A stretch of 6,054 bases of DNA from Eubacterium sp. (GCA_017543725.1 JAFYFO010000357.1:1-6054), one strand, 5' to 3'; numbered from the stretch's first letter, positions 1-6,053 are shown. Numbers and translations: made by a program. The notes: generated by a model not told the origin, from the letters alone.

Positions 1-1
1 C

Positions 2-370
2 CCCGGAACAGGCGACGCAGCATTAACTGTTTTTCAGTCGCTGCCCGTTGACGGAATTATTATTGTTTCAACCCCTCAGGACCTTGTTAAAATGATTGTT
101 AACAAGGCATATAATATGGCAAAAATGATGGATATTCCGGTTTTGGGACTTATTGAAAATATGAGTTATTATCAATGCCCCGACTGCGGAAAGAAGATAA
201 GCATTTTCGGAGAGTCGCAGATAGACCGGACAGCAAAGGAACTTGCGCTTCCCGTTCTTGCAAAACTTCCAATCAACCCCGAAAACGCAAAACTTGTTGA
301 TGAGGGCAGAGTTGAAGATATTGAATGTGAAGAACTCGACGGACTTATCAACGCGCTTCAGATTTTCTGA
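2..370 (+). CDS. Mrp/NBP35 (ApbC) family P-loop ATPase, 3' part
   Basis: This is the C-terminal 122 residues of an Mrp/NBP35-type ATPase; the start and the Walker A loop lie upstream of the window. The frame is open from base 2 and begins PGTGDAALTVFQ, the signature that follows the Walker B strand in this family. The stretch VSTPQDLV and the block ENMSYYQCPDCGKK follow. The CxxC pair (codons at 176-178 and 185-187) is the family's bridging Fe-S ligand motif, and the tail PVLAKLPINPE is also typical. Family members bind and hand over 4Fe-4S clusters in the cytoplasm as homodimers; that role comes from the family, not from this fragment. It ends in TGA 15 nt before the dCMP deaminase start, so the two are probably co-transcribed. 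Some family members are labelled ParA-like, but the CxxC argues for Mrp. Confidence 0.93.
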   Translation, partial: PGTGDAALTVFQSLPVDGIIIVSTPQDLVKMIVNKAYNMAKMMDIPVLGLIENMSYYQCPDCGKKISIFGESQIDRTAKELALPVLAKLPINPENAKLVDEGRVEDIECEELDGLINALQIF

Positions 371-372
371 GT

Positions 373-377
373 GGAGG
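373..377 (+). promoter_or_regulatory. Ribosome binding site that fixes the dCMP deaminase start
   Basis: GGAGG lies 8 nt before the ATG at 386. A GTG at 371 opens the same frame, but it overlaps this site and would add the residues MEEKN, which look like translated Shine-Dalgarno sequence. The ATG at 386 is therefore the better start. Confidence 0.85.
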
Positions 378-385
378 AAAAGAAT

Positions 386-883
386 ATGCCTAAAAGAGAA
401 GGATATATCTCGTGGGACGAATATTTTATGGGCGTTTCACTTCTTGCTTCAATGAGGAGCAAAGACCCCAGCACGCAGGTTGGCGCCTGCATTGTCAGCA
501 CTGAAAACAAAATTATGTCCGTTGGCTACAACGGCTTCCCCAGAGGCTGCAGCGATGATGATTTCCCCTGGGAGCGCTCCGCCGAAAATGCAAACGAAAC
601 AAAATATCCCTTTGTTTGCCACGCTGAATTAAACGCAATATTAAACGCAGGCGGTCAGAATCTTGCAGGTTCAAAAATCTATGTTGCGCTTTTCCCCTGC
701 AACGAATGTGCAAAAGCGATTATTCAAAGCGGAATCAGAGAAGTTATTTATATTTCGGATAAATACGCCTCAACTCCCGGAACAATCGCAAGCAAAAAAA
801 TGCTCGACGCCGCAGGAGTTAAATACACCCAGTTTAAGAGCGATAAAAAAATAACTTTCTCTTTTAACGAAAGCGAAATTTAA
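386..883 (+). CDS. dCMP deaminase (deoxycytidylate deaminase, ComEB-type)
   Basis: This 165-residue cytoplasmic zinc enzyme is predicted to deaminate dCMP to dUMP, feeding thymidylate synthesis. The zinc site is complete: H79-A-E81 within [13 protein letters not shown] supplies a ligand and the catalytic Glu, and P104-C-N-E-C108 supplies the two Cys. The N-terminal block [28 protein letters not shown], and the substrate-loop motif [17 protein letters not shown] (about 48-64) separate the dCMP group from cytidine and tRNA-adenosine deaminases. Length is normal for the family. The start at 386 follows a strong GGAGG; the in-frame GTG at 371 is rejected. The gene sits 15 nt after the Mrp stop and one base before the HAD phosphatase. 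I see no fault in any key residue. Feedback control by dCTP and dTTP is known for some family members but cannot be judged here. Confidence 0.94.
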   Translation: MPKREGYISWDEYFMGVSLLASMRSKDPSTQVGACIVSTENKIMSVGYNGFPRGCSDDDFPWERSAENANETKYPFVCHAELNAILNAGGQNLAGSKIYVALFPCNECAKAIIQSGIREVIYISDKYASTPGTIASKKMLDAAGVKYTQFKSDKKITFSFNESEI

Positions 884-884
884 A

Positions 885-1487
885 ATGGATAATAAACTCG
901 ATATTGATATCTACGATTTCGATAAAACGATTTTCCCATACGACAGCGGAACGCTTTTTTTCATCAGGTCGATGATTCATTATCCCTGGTGTCTGGTTTT
1001 GCTGCCAGTTATTTCTGTCGCTTTTCTTGCAATGTTTGCAGGTCTTATCAGTTTCACTCAGTTTAAGAAAATCTGCTATATCTATATCCCCTTTATTCCG
1101 AAAGAAAGGGCGGTTATCAGTTTTTGGAACAGATATGAAAAACTGATTCAGCCCTGGTTTAAGGAAAACGACCGATTTGCCGTTGTTATCAGCGCAAGCC
1201 CCGATTTTCTGCTTGAGGAAATCGCAAAACGCAAGAAATTCGATGCTCTTATTTCAACCCGCCACAGCAAAAAGACAGGAATTATTGTTGGCGAAAACTG
1301 CCGCGGCGAGGAAAAAATAAGAAGGCTTTATGAAGTTTTCAAAAAAGATGAAATAAATGTTGTTGATGTTTATTCCGATTCTTTGAAACACGATAAATAT
1401 ATATTTTCTCTTGCAAACGGAAAATGCTTTCAGATTGTTAAGGGAGAAAGAATTGAATTTAATTATTCAGAGGTATACAGCGACTAA
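885..1487 (+). CDS. HAD superfamily, subfamily IB phosphatase
   Basis: This 200-residue protein carries the four HAD motifs. Motif I is D11-F-D13-K-T15, with the nucleophile and the acid/base Asp. Motif II is VVISASPDFLLEEI, with Ser103. Motif III is NCRGEEKIRRL, with Lys144. Motif IV is VYSDSLKHD, with Asp165 and Asp170. This layout matches the phosphoserine-phosphatase-like IB group with a helical C1 cap between motifs I and II. Hydrolysis of a small phosphorylated metabolite is likely, but the substrate is unknown. The cap holds a very hydrophobic run at about 35-55, which may be a cap helix or may touch the membrane. The start ATG comes one base after the deaminase stop and has no clear Shine-Dalgarno, so translation probably depends on coupling. 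The stop overlaps the next start as TAATG. In relatives I recall, the second motif IV Asp comes one position earlier (SDSxSD); the +5 spacing here is still permitted in HAD enzymes. Confidence 0.85.
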   Translation: MDNKLDIDIYDFDKTIFPYDSGTLFFIRSMIHYPWCLVLLPVISVAFLAMFAGLISFTQFKKICYIYIPFIPKERAVISFWNRYEKLIQPWFKENDRFAVVISASPDFLLEEIAKRKKFDALISTRHSKKTGIIVGENCRGEEKIRRLYEVFKKDEINVVDVYSDSLKHDKYIFSLANGKCFQIVKGERIEFNYSEVYSD

Positions 1488-2755
1488 TGAAATATGTTTT
1501 AAGAGTTTTTATAGTTCTTATTCTTGCCGTCGGGGTTGTTTTCGGCGTTTTTCGCTACACTAATCCCGAGGCGTTCAATCAAAGCGGCGATTCAGGTCTG
1601 ACAACGGTTACAAAACCCGCCGCAACCGAAAAAAATTCAAACAGAGTTTTGCTCTCTTCAATAGAAAAAGAGGGCTTTTATCTCTACAAAGGCTCAAAAG
1701 GAGTTCTTTTAAAGCACGGCGATAATGAATTCACCTACACAAACTGGAGTGCATTGATAGACGCCGAAACGCCCGAAATGCGCTGGGCTGATTTTAACGG
1801 CGACGGCAAAAAAGAACTTCTTATTAAAGCGGTCAGCGAAAAGATGCAGGACGGCTCGTTTATTTACGAAATATATATTCTGACCCCAACGAAAACCGAT
1901 AGCGGCGAAGAGAATTTTGATGTTGCATACGCTTCAAGAAACACCTGGAGCAGTATTCTTGACAATCATATTGTTGAGGAAATGCGCCAACTCAAATCCT
2001 GCAAAAAGATTATTCAGTTTGCAATGAACGCAAAGGGCAAATCAATCAATTACGATAAGGAAACAGGCATTGCAAAAAGCGGATATGTCGGCTACGCGCG
2101 AGCGCTTCAGAACAAAAACGGCGAATATATGACCGTCAGCAAATGGAATAAGGGCAGCGGAATATATTCCGTATCAAAAGATAACAAAATCAGCATAAGT
2201 GTTGATATTGATATCAACTATAAAAACTCCGATAAAGTTCAGAGGCTCGGCGTTATTTATTTCGAACTCTTCTTAAATGAGAAAAATGTTTTTCAGGTTA
2301 CCGAAAAAAGTATGGTTTTCAAGCCGAGCAAGGAATACAAGGTTTCAAATCCGAAAAAGGTTGCCGAGGTGCCCTGGGACTATACCGAAAATAATTCAAA
2401 CACTTCTTCGGCTTCAAACAATATCATTCAGTGGATTAAATACAGCACTGAATACAGTCCCGATAATTACACTCAGACAAAGGATTTTTCATCAAGCCTT
2501 TCCGATATCAACAAAATCAAAACCATTAAACTTCACGACAGTTATATTGAACTTATCGCAAAAAAAGACTGCACCTTTGATGGCAGTTCGATGAAAAGCG
2601 GCGATTATTCGGTTATAATAAACGATAAACTTGATATCTCATACACCTGCGAAATCAAAACCGATGAAAAATCGCAAAAATTGATAATAACATTTGATAA
2701 ATCATATCCGCAAACCGAAATCAAATCAATAACCGTTAACTACGGAACAAAATAA
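1487..2755 (+). CDS. Exported or membrane-anchored protein of unknown function
   Basis: I do not recognise this 422-residue protein. It starts MKYVLRVF and has a hydrophobic helix at about 4-22, followed by a polar, Ser/Thr-rich stretch. This suggests a signal peptide or N-terminal anchor with the rest outside the membrane; no lipobox Cys is visible. Residues 102-110 read DFNGDGKKE, a Ca2+-loop-like motif (DxNxDGxxE) as in FG-GAP/VCBS or dockerin-like segments, seen once only. A Ser/Asn/Thr linker at about 300-313 separates the first 300 residues from a C-terminal part rich in alternating polar and hydrophobic residues, probably beta-strand. The start overlaps the HAD stop (TAATG) with a weak AGAGG 13 nt upstream, and the stop overlaps the biotin ligase start in the same way. 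A cell-surface or substrate-sensing role is possible, but nothing in the sequence fixes it. Confidence 0.75.
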   Translation: MKYVLRVFIVLILAVGVVFGVFRYTNPEAFNQSGDSGLTTVTKPAATEKNSNRVLLSSIEKEGFYLYKGSKGVLLKHGDNEFTYTNWSALIDAETPEMRWADFNGDGKKELLIKAVSEKMQDGSFIYEIYILTPTKTDSGEENFDVAYASRNTWSSILDNHIVEEMRQLKSCKKIIQFAMNAKGKSINYDKETGIAKSGYVGYARALQNKNGEYMTVSKWNKGSGIYSVSKDNKISISVDIDINYKNSDKVQRLGVIYFELFLNEKNVFQVTEKSMVFKPSKEYKVSNPKKVAEVPWDYTENNSNTSSASNNIIQWIKYSTEYSPDNYTQTKDFSSSLSDINKIKTIKLHDSYIELIAKKDCTFDGSSMKSGDYSVIINDKLDISYTCEIKTDEKSQKLIITFDKSYPQTEIKSITVNYGTK

Positions 2756-3519
2756 TGAAAAACGATATTTTAAACGCTGATGTTCTGAAAGAAAAACTGA
2801 AAAACATTGAAATTCATTATTATTCTTCAATTGATTCAACAAACACCCAGGCGAAAAGGCTTTTCAATCAGGGAAGCAAGCGGAGAATGCTTATTGTTTC
2901 CGATGAGCAAACCGCAGGGCGCGGCAGACAGGGAAAGAGTTTTTTCTCGCCGAAATCAACGGGAATATATATGAGTTATGTTTATCATCCGATGAAGGAT
3001 TTCAAATCGGCGGTTTCGGCAACAACGGCGGCTTCGGTTGCGGTTTGCAGGGCAATTGAAAACATAACCCCCCTGCGCCCCGAAATCAAATGGGTTAACG
3101 ATATTTATTTAAACGGCAAAAAAATTTGCGGAATTCTCTGCGAAGCGATAACGGATAACGAAACAAAGAAAATTTCCTGCGTTATTATCGGAATAGGCGT
3201 TAATATCAAAACCGCCGATTTTCCTCAGGGTATTGAAAACGCCTCAAGTTTAAACGCTGATATAAAAAGGGCGGATTTGATTGCCGAAATAACAAAAGAA
3301 CTTTCTGCCGTTGCCGATTCGGATTTTTCCGAATTTATTGATTACTATAAAGAACAATCAATGATAATCGGAAAAGAGATTGTTTTCACCAAAAACGGAG
3401 TTTCTCAGAATGCAAGAGCCGTTGAAATTGAGAACGACGGCGGACTCAGGGTTGAACTTGAAAACAAGGAAATCATAACCCTCAGAAGCGGAGAAATAAG
3501 TGTAAGGAAAAGGAACTGA
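2755..3519 (+). CDS. birA: Biotin--[acetyl-CoA-carboxylase] ligase, class I (no DNA-binding domain)
   Basis: This cytoplasmic enzyme makes biotinoyl-5'-AMP and transfers biotin to the carrier lysine of biotin-dependent carboxylases. The catalytic domain starts almost at once: DSTN at 27-30, the biotin/ATP loop GRGRQG at 55-60, KWVNDI at 112-117, KICGIL with the probable catalytic Lys123, and IGIGVNI near 145-151. A small SH3-like C-terminal domain covers about 205-254 (GKEIVFTKNG to SGEISVRKR). At 254 residues it lacks the N-terminal helix-turn-helix of bifunctional BirA (E. coli BirA is about 320 residues). It should therefore biotinylate but not repress biotin genes. The gene name is used in the broad sense. 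Its ATG overlaps the previous stop (TAATG), with little Shine-Dalgarno, so coupled translation is likely. A stem-loop repeat begins right after its stop. Confidence 0.95.
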   Translation: MKNDILNADVLKEKLKNIEIHYYSSIDSTNTQAKRLFNQGSKRRMLIVSDEQTAGRGRQGKSFFSPKSTGIYMSYVYHPMKDFKSAVSATTAASVAVCRAIENITPLRPEIKWVNDIYLNGKKICGILCEAITDNETKKISCVIIGIGVNIKTADFPQGIENASSLNADIKRADLIAEITKELSAVADSDFSEFIDYYKEQSMIIGKEIVFTKNGVSQNARAVEIENDGGLRVELENKEIITLRSGEISVRKRN

Positions 3520-3523
3520 TGTT

Positions 3524-3576
3524 CCTCCCCTCATCCGACTGCCTGATGGCAGTCACCTTCCACCGAGGGGGAAGGC
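3524..3576 (+). repeat. Intergenic stem-loop element (interspersed-repeat-like)
   Basis: This short GC-rich segment sits in the only sizeable gap of the + strand gene block. It holds a perfect 7-bp hairpin, GACTGCC (3537-3543) and GGCAGTC (3548-3554) around a TGAT loop. An outer stem pairs CCCCTC (3527-3532) with GAGGGG (3565-3570), and CCT (3524-3526) can pair with AGG (3573-3575) across a two-base bulge. A rival hairpin pairs CCTTCC (3556-3561) with GGAAGG (3570-3575). From memory, the flanks CCCCTCATCCG and GGGGGAAGGC resemble a dispersed intergenic repeat common in gut Clostridia. Only one copy lies here, so the repeat label is inference. No T-tract follows, which argues against a simple intrinsic terminator. 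Confidence 0.6.
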
Positions 3577-3587
3577 AAACAGGTTTT

Positions 3588-3593
3588 AAGGAG
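3588..3593 (+). promoter_or_regulatory. Ribosome binding site that fixes the small membrane protein start
   Basis: AAGGAG lies 9 nt before the ATG at 3603. It supports that start over the in-frame ATG at 3519, which overlaps the biotin ligase stop and would translate the stem-loop element. Confidence 0.85.
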
Positions 3594-3602
3594 ATTAATA
3601 TT

Positions 3603-3935
3603 ATGGCACTTTCACCACTGTTTATTTTATATATTGTTATTGTTTTTTCATTTATTATAACTTCAATATTTATGTTTAAACCAAAGGGAAACGAAACCGT
3701 TCACATCATTTTCTTCTGGCTTGCGGTTGCGCTCTCCTGCCTTGTTACCTTCATAAACGCAACAGCCCTTCCGATTGAATACACAAATAAAGTTATCGCA
3801 GCCTGGTGCGGACTTCTTTTTTCCGCAATCGGAATAATCATCAGAATGATAACGGGCAAAACAAACGCAATTGCAAATGTTTTGGTTATGCTTTCAACGG
3901 TTTACGGCTGCGCGGGATACTTCTTATTAAATTAA
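3603..3935 (+). CDS. Small integral membrane protein, four predicted helices, unknown function
   Basis: I do not recognise the family of this 110-residue protein. It is almost entirely hydrophobic, with four probable membrane helices at about 5-25, 35-54, 63-83 and 88-108. They are joined by short polar loops (KPKGNETVH, then PIEYTN, then TGKTN). No catalytic motif, Cys pair or charged pore pattern stands out. Start choice: the frame is open back to an ATG at 3519, but the AAGGAG before 3603 and the hydrophobic run beginning at MALSPLF favour 3603. The extra 28 residues would be translation of the stem-loop repeat. It is the last gene of the + strand block and ends 57 nt before the stop of the convergent PHP gene, just upstream of the shared terminator hairpin. 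Confidence 0.8.
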   Translation: MALSPLFILYIVIVFSFIITSIFMFKPKGNETVHIIFFWLAVALSCLVTFINATALPIEYTNKVIAAWCGLLFSAIGIIIRMITGKTNAIANVLVMLSTVYGCAGYFLLN

Positions 3936-3963
3936 AATTTATGGTGCTGCGCACGGCATTATT

Positions 3964-3994
3964 AAAGAGGTTGTCGAAAATGACAACCTCTTTT
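3964..3994. terminator. Bidirectional intrinsic terminator between convergent genes
   Basis: A perfect 12-bp inverted repeat pairs AAAGAGGTTGTC (3964-3975) with GACAACCTCTTT (3982-3993) around a 6-nt GAAAAT loop. Read on the + strand, the stem ends in a four-base T run; on the - strand it ends in TTTAAT. The A/T ends give a U-tract-like tail in both directions, though both are short. The right arm ends on the first base of the PHP gene's stop codon (3993-3995), so the hairpin touches that stop. It probably ends both transcripts. Confidence 0.85.
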
Positions 3995-4658
3995 AGTATG
4001 TTTTAATCATTTCAAAATTTTGTGATTTTAAAACTCTGAGCAAATCGGCATTGTTGCCGATTTTTTCTTTTGTTATTATTCCGCCCCTTGCAATATGTTC
4101 ATTTGTGTGGAAATCCGAGCCCGAAACCATCAGTTTATTATTCTTTTTCGCCCATTCAAAAGCCTTATCGTTTTCGCTTTTCGGAGTTTTGCCGTTATAG
4201 ATTTCAACGCCGTCGATATAATTCGGGTTGCATCTTAAAATATACGGTCTGAAAGGATGAGCCTGAAAAACAAGATAGCCCTGAGAATTCATAAGTTTAT
4301 AAATGCTCTTCTCCCATGGAAACATCAGATTCCCCTGCTCTCTGAGCCATTCGGGGTCAACGCCGTAGATAAGATAATCAGCGCCCGTTCCGTAGTGCCT
4401 GAGTTCCATTCCGAACATAACCGAAAAATCCTCGGTTTCATATTTTTTCATCTCATAATAAGACGAAAGATAAAAATCAATCTTCTTCTGCGGAAAAACC
4501 CTGCTCATACCCGTGAAGGTGAGCGGAGAATAATGCTCTGTTACAACTATTCCCGAATAGCCCGCTTCTTTATATAATTCAACTATTTCTTTCGGGTGAA
4601 CTCTTCCGCACTGACTGACCATATTTGTGTGGCAGTGCATTTCATATTTATACTTCAT
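3993..4658 (-). CDS. PHP-domain metal-dependent phosphoesterase
   Basis: This 221-residue protein has the PHP fold's metal ligands in order: H8-C-H10 (MHCHTN), H42 in VVTEHYS, E85 in GMELRHY, H134 in FQAHPFR, and D182-F-H184 in SGSDFH. The set suits a two- or three-metal (Mn/Zn/Fe) hydrolase acting on phosphate esters. PHP relatives include histidinol phosphatase, capsule-type tyrosine phosphatases and small nucleases, and the sequence alone does not choose among them. It looks like a stand-alone domain with no extra module. The ATG lies inside the end of the dehydrogenase gene (11-nt overlap), with AAAAGG (4666-4671) 7 nt upstream, so its translation is probably coupled to that gene. A substrate produced or altered by the dehydrogenase is a reasonable guess but unproven. 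The stop abuts the shared terminator hairpin. Confidence 0.88.
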   Translation of the reverse strand: MKYKYEMHCHTNMVSQCGRVHPKEIVELYKEAGYSGIVVTEHYSPLTFTGMSRVFPQKKIDFYLSSYYEMKKYETEDFSVMFGMELRHYGTGADYLIYGVDPEWLREQGNLMFPWEKSIYKLMNSQGYLVFQAHPFRPYILRCNPNYIDGVEIYNGKTPKSENDKAFEWAKKNNKLMVSGSDFHTNEHIARGGIITKEKIGNNADLLRVLKSQNFEMIKTY

Positions 4659-5706
4659 TGTTTAACCTTTTGTATATTTCTTTTATATCATTTTCATCAA
4701 ACTCAACAGGATTTGTGCTGAGTTTTGAAATATTTACTTCGCGAACAAATTCATCAATCTTTCCTTCATCAAATTTCGGTGTTTCAAGTTTAAATTCATC
4801 CAAAATCTTATTGAAGATTTCAAGTCCGTCTTTTGCCTTGCTGCCTCCCATTACCTTTGCAAAGGAGTCAAACAGTTCCTTTGGGTAATCCTTTTGGAGC
4901 ATATATTCATATATCTTGGAAAGCAAAACCGCAACCGAATGTCCGTGTGAAGTGCCGCAGTTCATCGTTATGTTATAGCAAAGCGCATGGGGTGCAACGG
5001 TTCCCGTTATATTAATCGCTTTACCGCCGTAATACGAAGCCCAAAGCATACCGAGATTTCCCTCGGGCGTGTTATTTATATATCCGTTTTTGTTTTCAAA
5101 GAAAAGCCTTATTGATTTTTCGGCATATACCCTGCTCTCATCATTCGCCTTTTTGCTCCAATAACTTTCAATTGAATGGCAAAGCGCGTCAAGACAGGTT
5201 GCCTTTCTTTGATAAAGAGGCAGAGTTTCAAGCAGTTTTTCATCAAAAAGAACATAATCGGGAATGAAATCAAGGCTGTGAACGCTGTATTTATGAACTT
5301 CGTTCAGATAAAAAACCGAGGTCTTCGTTGCCTCGCTTCCCGTTCCTGCCGTTGTCGGAATGAAAAGCGATTTAATATCATTGTTTTCAAACTCGCCGTA
5401 AAGCGCAGTATTTTCGTCGTTATTTATTAAAATACGAATCATTTTTGCGCTGTCCATAGGACTTCCGCCGCCTGCCGCTATCATAAAATCGCAGTTTTCG
5501 GCTTTGAAGATTTCCGCCGCTCTCAGCATATCATCAAATCGCGGATTCGGGCGGATATTATCAAAAACAACAGGATTAAACTTCTTCAAATATTCGAATA
5601 TTTCTGATTTTTGAAAACTTTTACCGCATACAAGCATAGGCTTTTTTGCTCCGCAATTTTTCAGTACGCTTTCTATTTCATTATAACTATTTAAAAATTC
5701 AGACAT
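4648..5706 (-). CDS. Iron-containing alcohol dehydrogenase, phosphonoacetaldehyde reductase-like
   Basis: This 352-residue group III (iron-dependent) dehydrogenase should reduce an aldehyde or oxidise an alcohol with NAD(P)H. The nucleotide-binding motif AAGGGSPMDSAK (about 77-88) and PTTAGTGSEAT (117-127) are intact. The probable metal ligands are D173 and H177 (CLDALCHSIES), H240 (TVAPHALCY) and H254 (GTSHGHSVA). The blocks GKAINITGTVAPHALCY and SHGHSVAVLL, together with the slightly short length, recall phosphonoacetaldehyde reductases, which make 2-hydroxyethylphosphonate, rather than FucO or butanol dehydrogenases. This narrower call rests on remembered sequence similarity and no phosphonate gene is visible here. 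GGAAG (5714-5718) lies 7 nt before the ATG. The gene follows a methyltransferase by 26 nt and overlaps the PHP gene by 11 nt. General assignment to the iron-ADH family is firm; the substrate is not. Confidence 0.92.
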   Translation of the reverse strand: MSEFLNSYNEIESVLKNCGAKKPMLVCGKSFQKSEIFEYLKKFNPVVFDNIRPNPRFDDMLRAAEIFKAENCDFMIAAGGGSPMDSAKMIRILINNDENTALYGEFENNDIKSLFIPTTAGTGSEATKTSVFYLNEVHKYSVHSLDFIPDYVLFDEKLLETLPLYQRKATCLDALCHSIESYWSKKANDESRVYAEKSIRLFFENKNGYINNTPEGNLGMLWASYYGGKAINITGTVAPHALCYNITMNCGTSHGHSVAVLLSKIYEYMLQKDYPKELFDSFAKVMGGSKAKDGLEIFNKILDEFKLETPKFDEGKIDEFVREVNISKLSTNPVEFDENDIKEIYKRLNNEV

Positions 5707-5732
5707 TGTATCACTTCCAAAGAAAACTATTG

Positions 5733-6053
5733 CTAAAAATCAAAATACGTTATATAAAGCATATGCTTTACCGTAAATTCATCGGGGTAAGAGGAGAGCA
5801 TTTTAATATGCGCTTCGCTCCACTTTTCAAACTGCTCTGTGCTCATTGAGGCGAGCGTTCCCCGACAGGCGCACATTCTTCCGTGCCAGCCCTCGCGCGT
5901 GAAGGGTATTTCACATTCAAAGGCTTCGGTAACTCTGCCGTCAAATAAACCGTCGGAAATGTCTTTTTCGCCCGCGGATGAATTCCAGTTCGGGTTATAC
6001 TCCTTAACAAGCGCAACGCTTTTTGAGGCAATTTCGCAATCGTCTGACCAGTT
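5733..6053 (-). CDS. Class I SAM-dependent methyltransferase, C-terminal part
   Basis: The frame is open from the right edge of the window to a TAG at 5733-5735 and gives the last 106 residues of a protein whose start lies beyond 6054. The segment opens NWSDD and continues ALVKEYNPNWN. It then has IPFTREGWHGRMCACRG, then a Ser-rich turn with FEKWSEAHIKMLSSYP, then EFTVKHMLYITYF. This order, with the TREGWHGRMxACRG block, matches the C-terminal region of a common UbiE/type-11-like methyltransferase family in Firmicutes, as I recall it. The SAM-binding glycine motif would be upstream and is not visible, so the catalytic part is unconfirmed. The substrate is unknown. It ends 26 nt before the dehydrogenase start on the same strand and is probably its co-transcribed upstream neighbour. 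It has no in-window start codon near its N-terminal side, so simple start-based ORF calling misses it. Confidence 0.82.
   Translation of the reverse strand, partial: NWSDDCEIASKSVALVKEYNPNWNSSAGEKDISDGLFDGRVTEAFECEIPFTREGWHGRMCACRGTLASMSTEQFEKWSEAHIKMLSSYPDEFTVKHMLYITYFDF
5749..5777 (-). promoter_or_regulatory. Possible internal promoter with a palindromic spacer
   Basis: On the - strand TTTACG (5772-5777) and TATAAC (5749-5754) form a -35/-10 pair with 17-nt spacing, matching the sigma-A consensus at 4 of 6 and 5 of 6 positions. Sixteen of the 17 spacer bases (5755-5770) are a perfect palindrome, TAAAGCATATGCTTTA. It would drive the dehydrogenase and PHP genes. However, the whole segment lies inside the methyltransferase reading frame, where chance AT-rich matches are easy, so the call is weak. 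Confidence 0.25.

Noticed and set aside
371..385. GTG start extending the dCMP deaminase by five residues
   Set aside because: It overlaps the GGAGG ribosome site, and the ATG at 386 has ideal spacing from that site.
2201..2218. Inverted repeat GTTGATAT-TG-ATATCAAC, with the core GATATTGATATC also at 900-911
   Set aside because: Both copies lie inside coding sequence and encode Asp-Ile-Asp runs, so similar codon use explains them. There is no promoter context.
3524..3576. CRISPR repeat or tRNA-like fold
   Set aside because: There is a single unit with no spacers or further copies in the window, and no acceptor or anticodon arrangement can be drawn.
3940..3963. Small hairpin GTGC-TGC-GCAC downstream of the membrane protein gene
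   Set aside because: A 4-bp stem is too short to support, and the strong hairpin just after it explains termination.
4257..4577. 106-residue + strand reading frame opposite the PHP gene
   Set aside because: It is antisense to a gene with a full set of metal ligands and has no recognisable motif of its own.
5843..6031. 62-residue reading frame on the - strand
   Set aside because: It overlaps the methyltransferase frame, which has clear family motifs, while this frame has none and an Arg/Pro-rich composition typical of a shadow.
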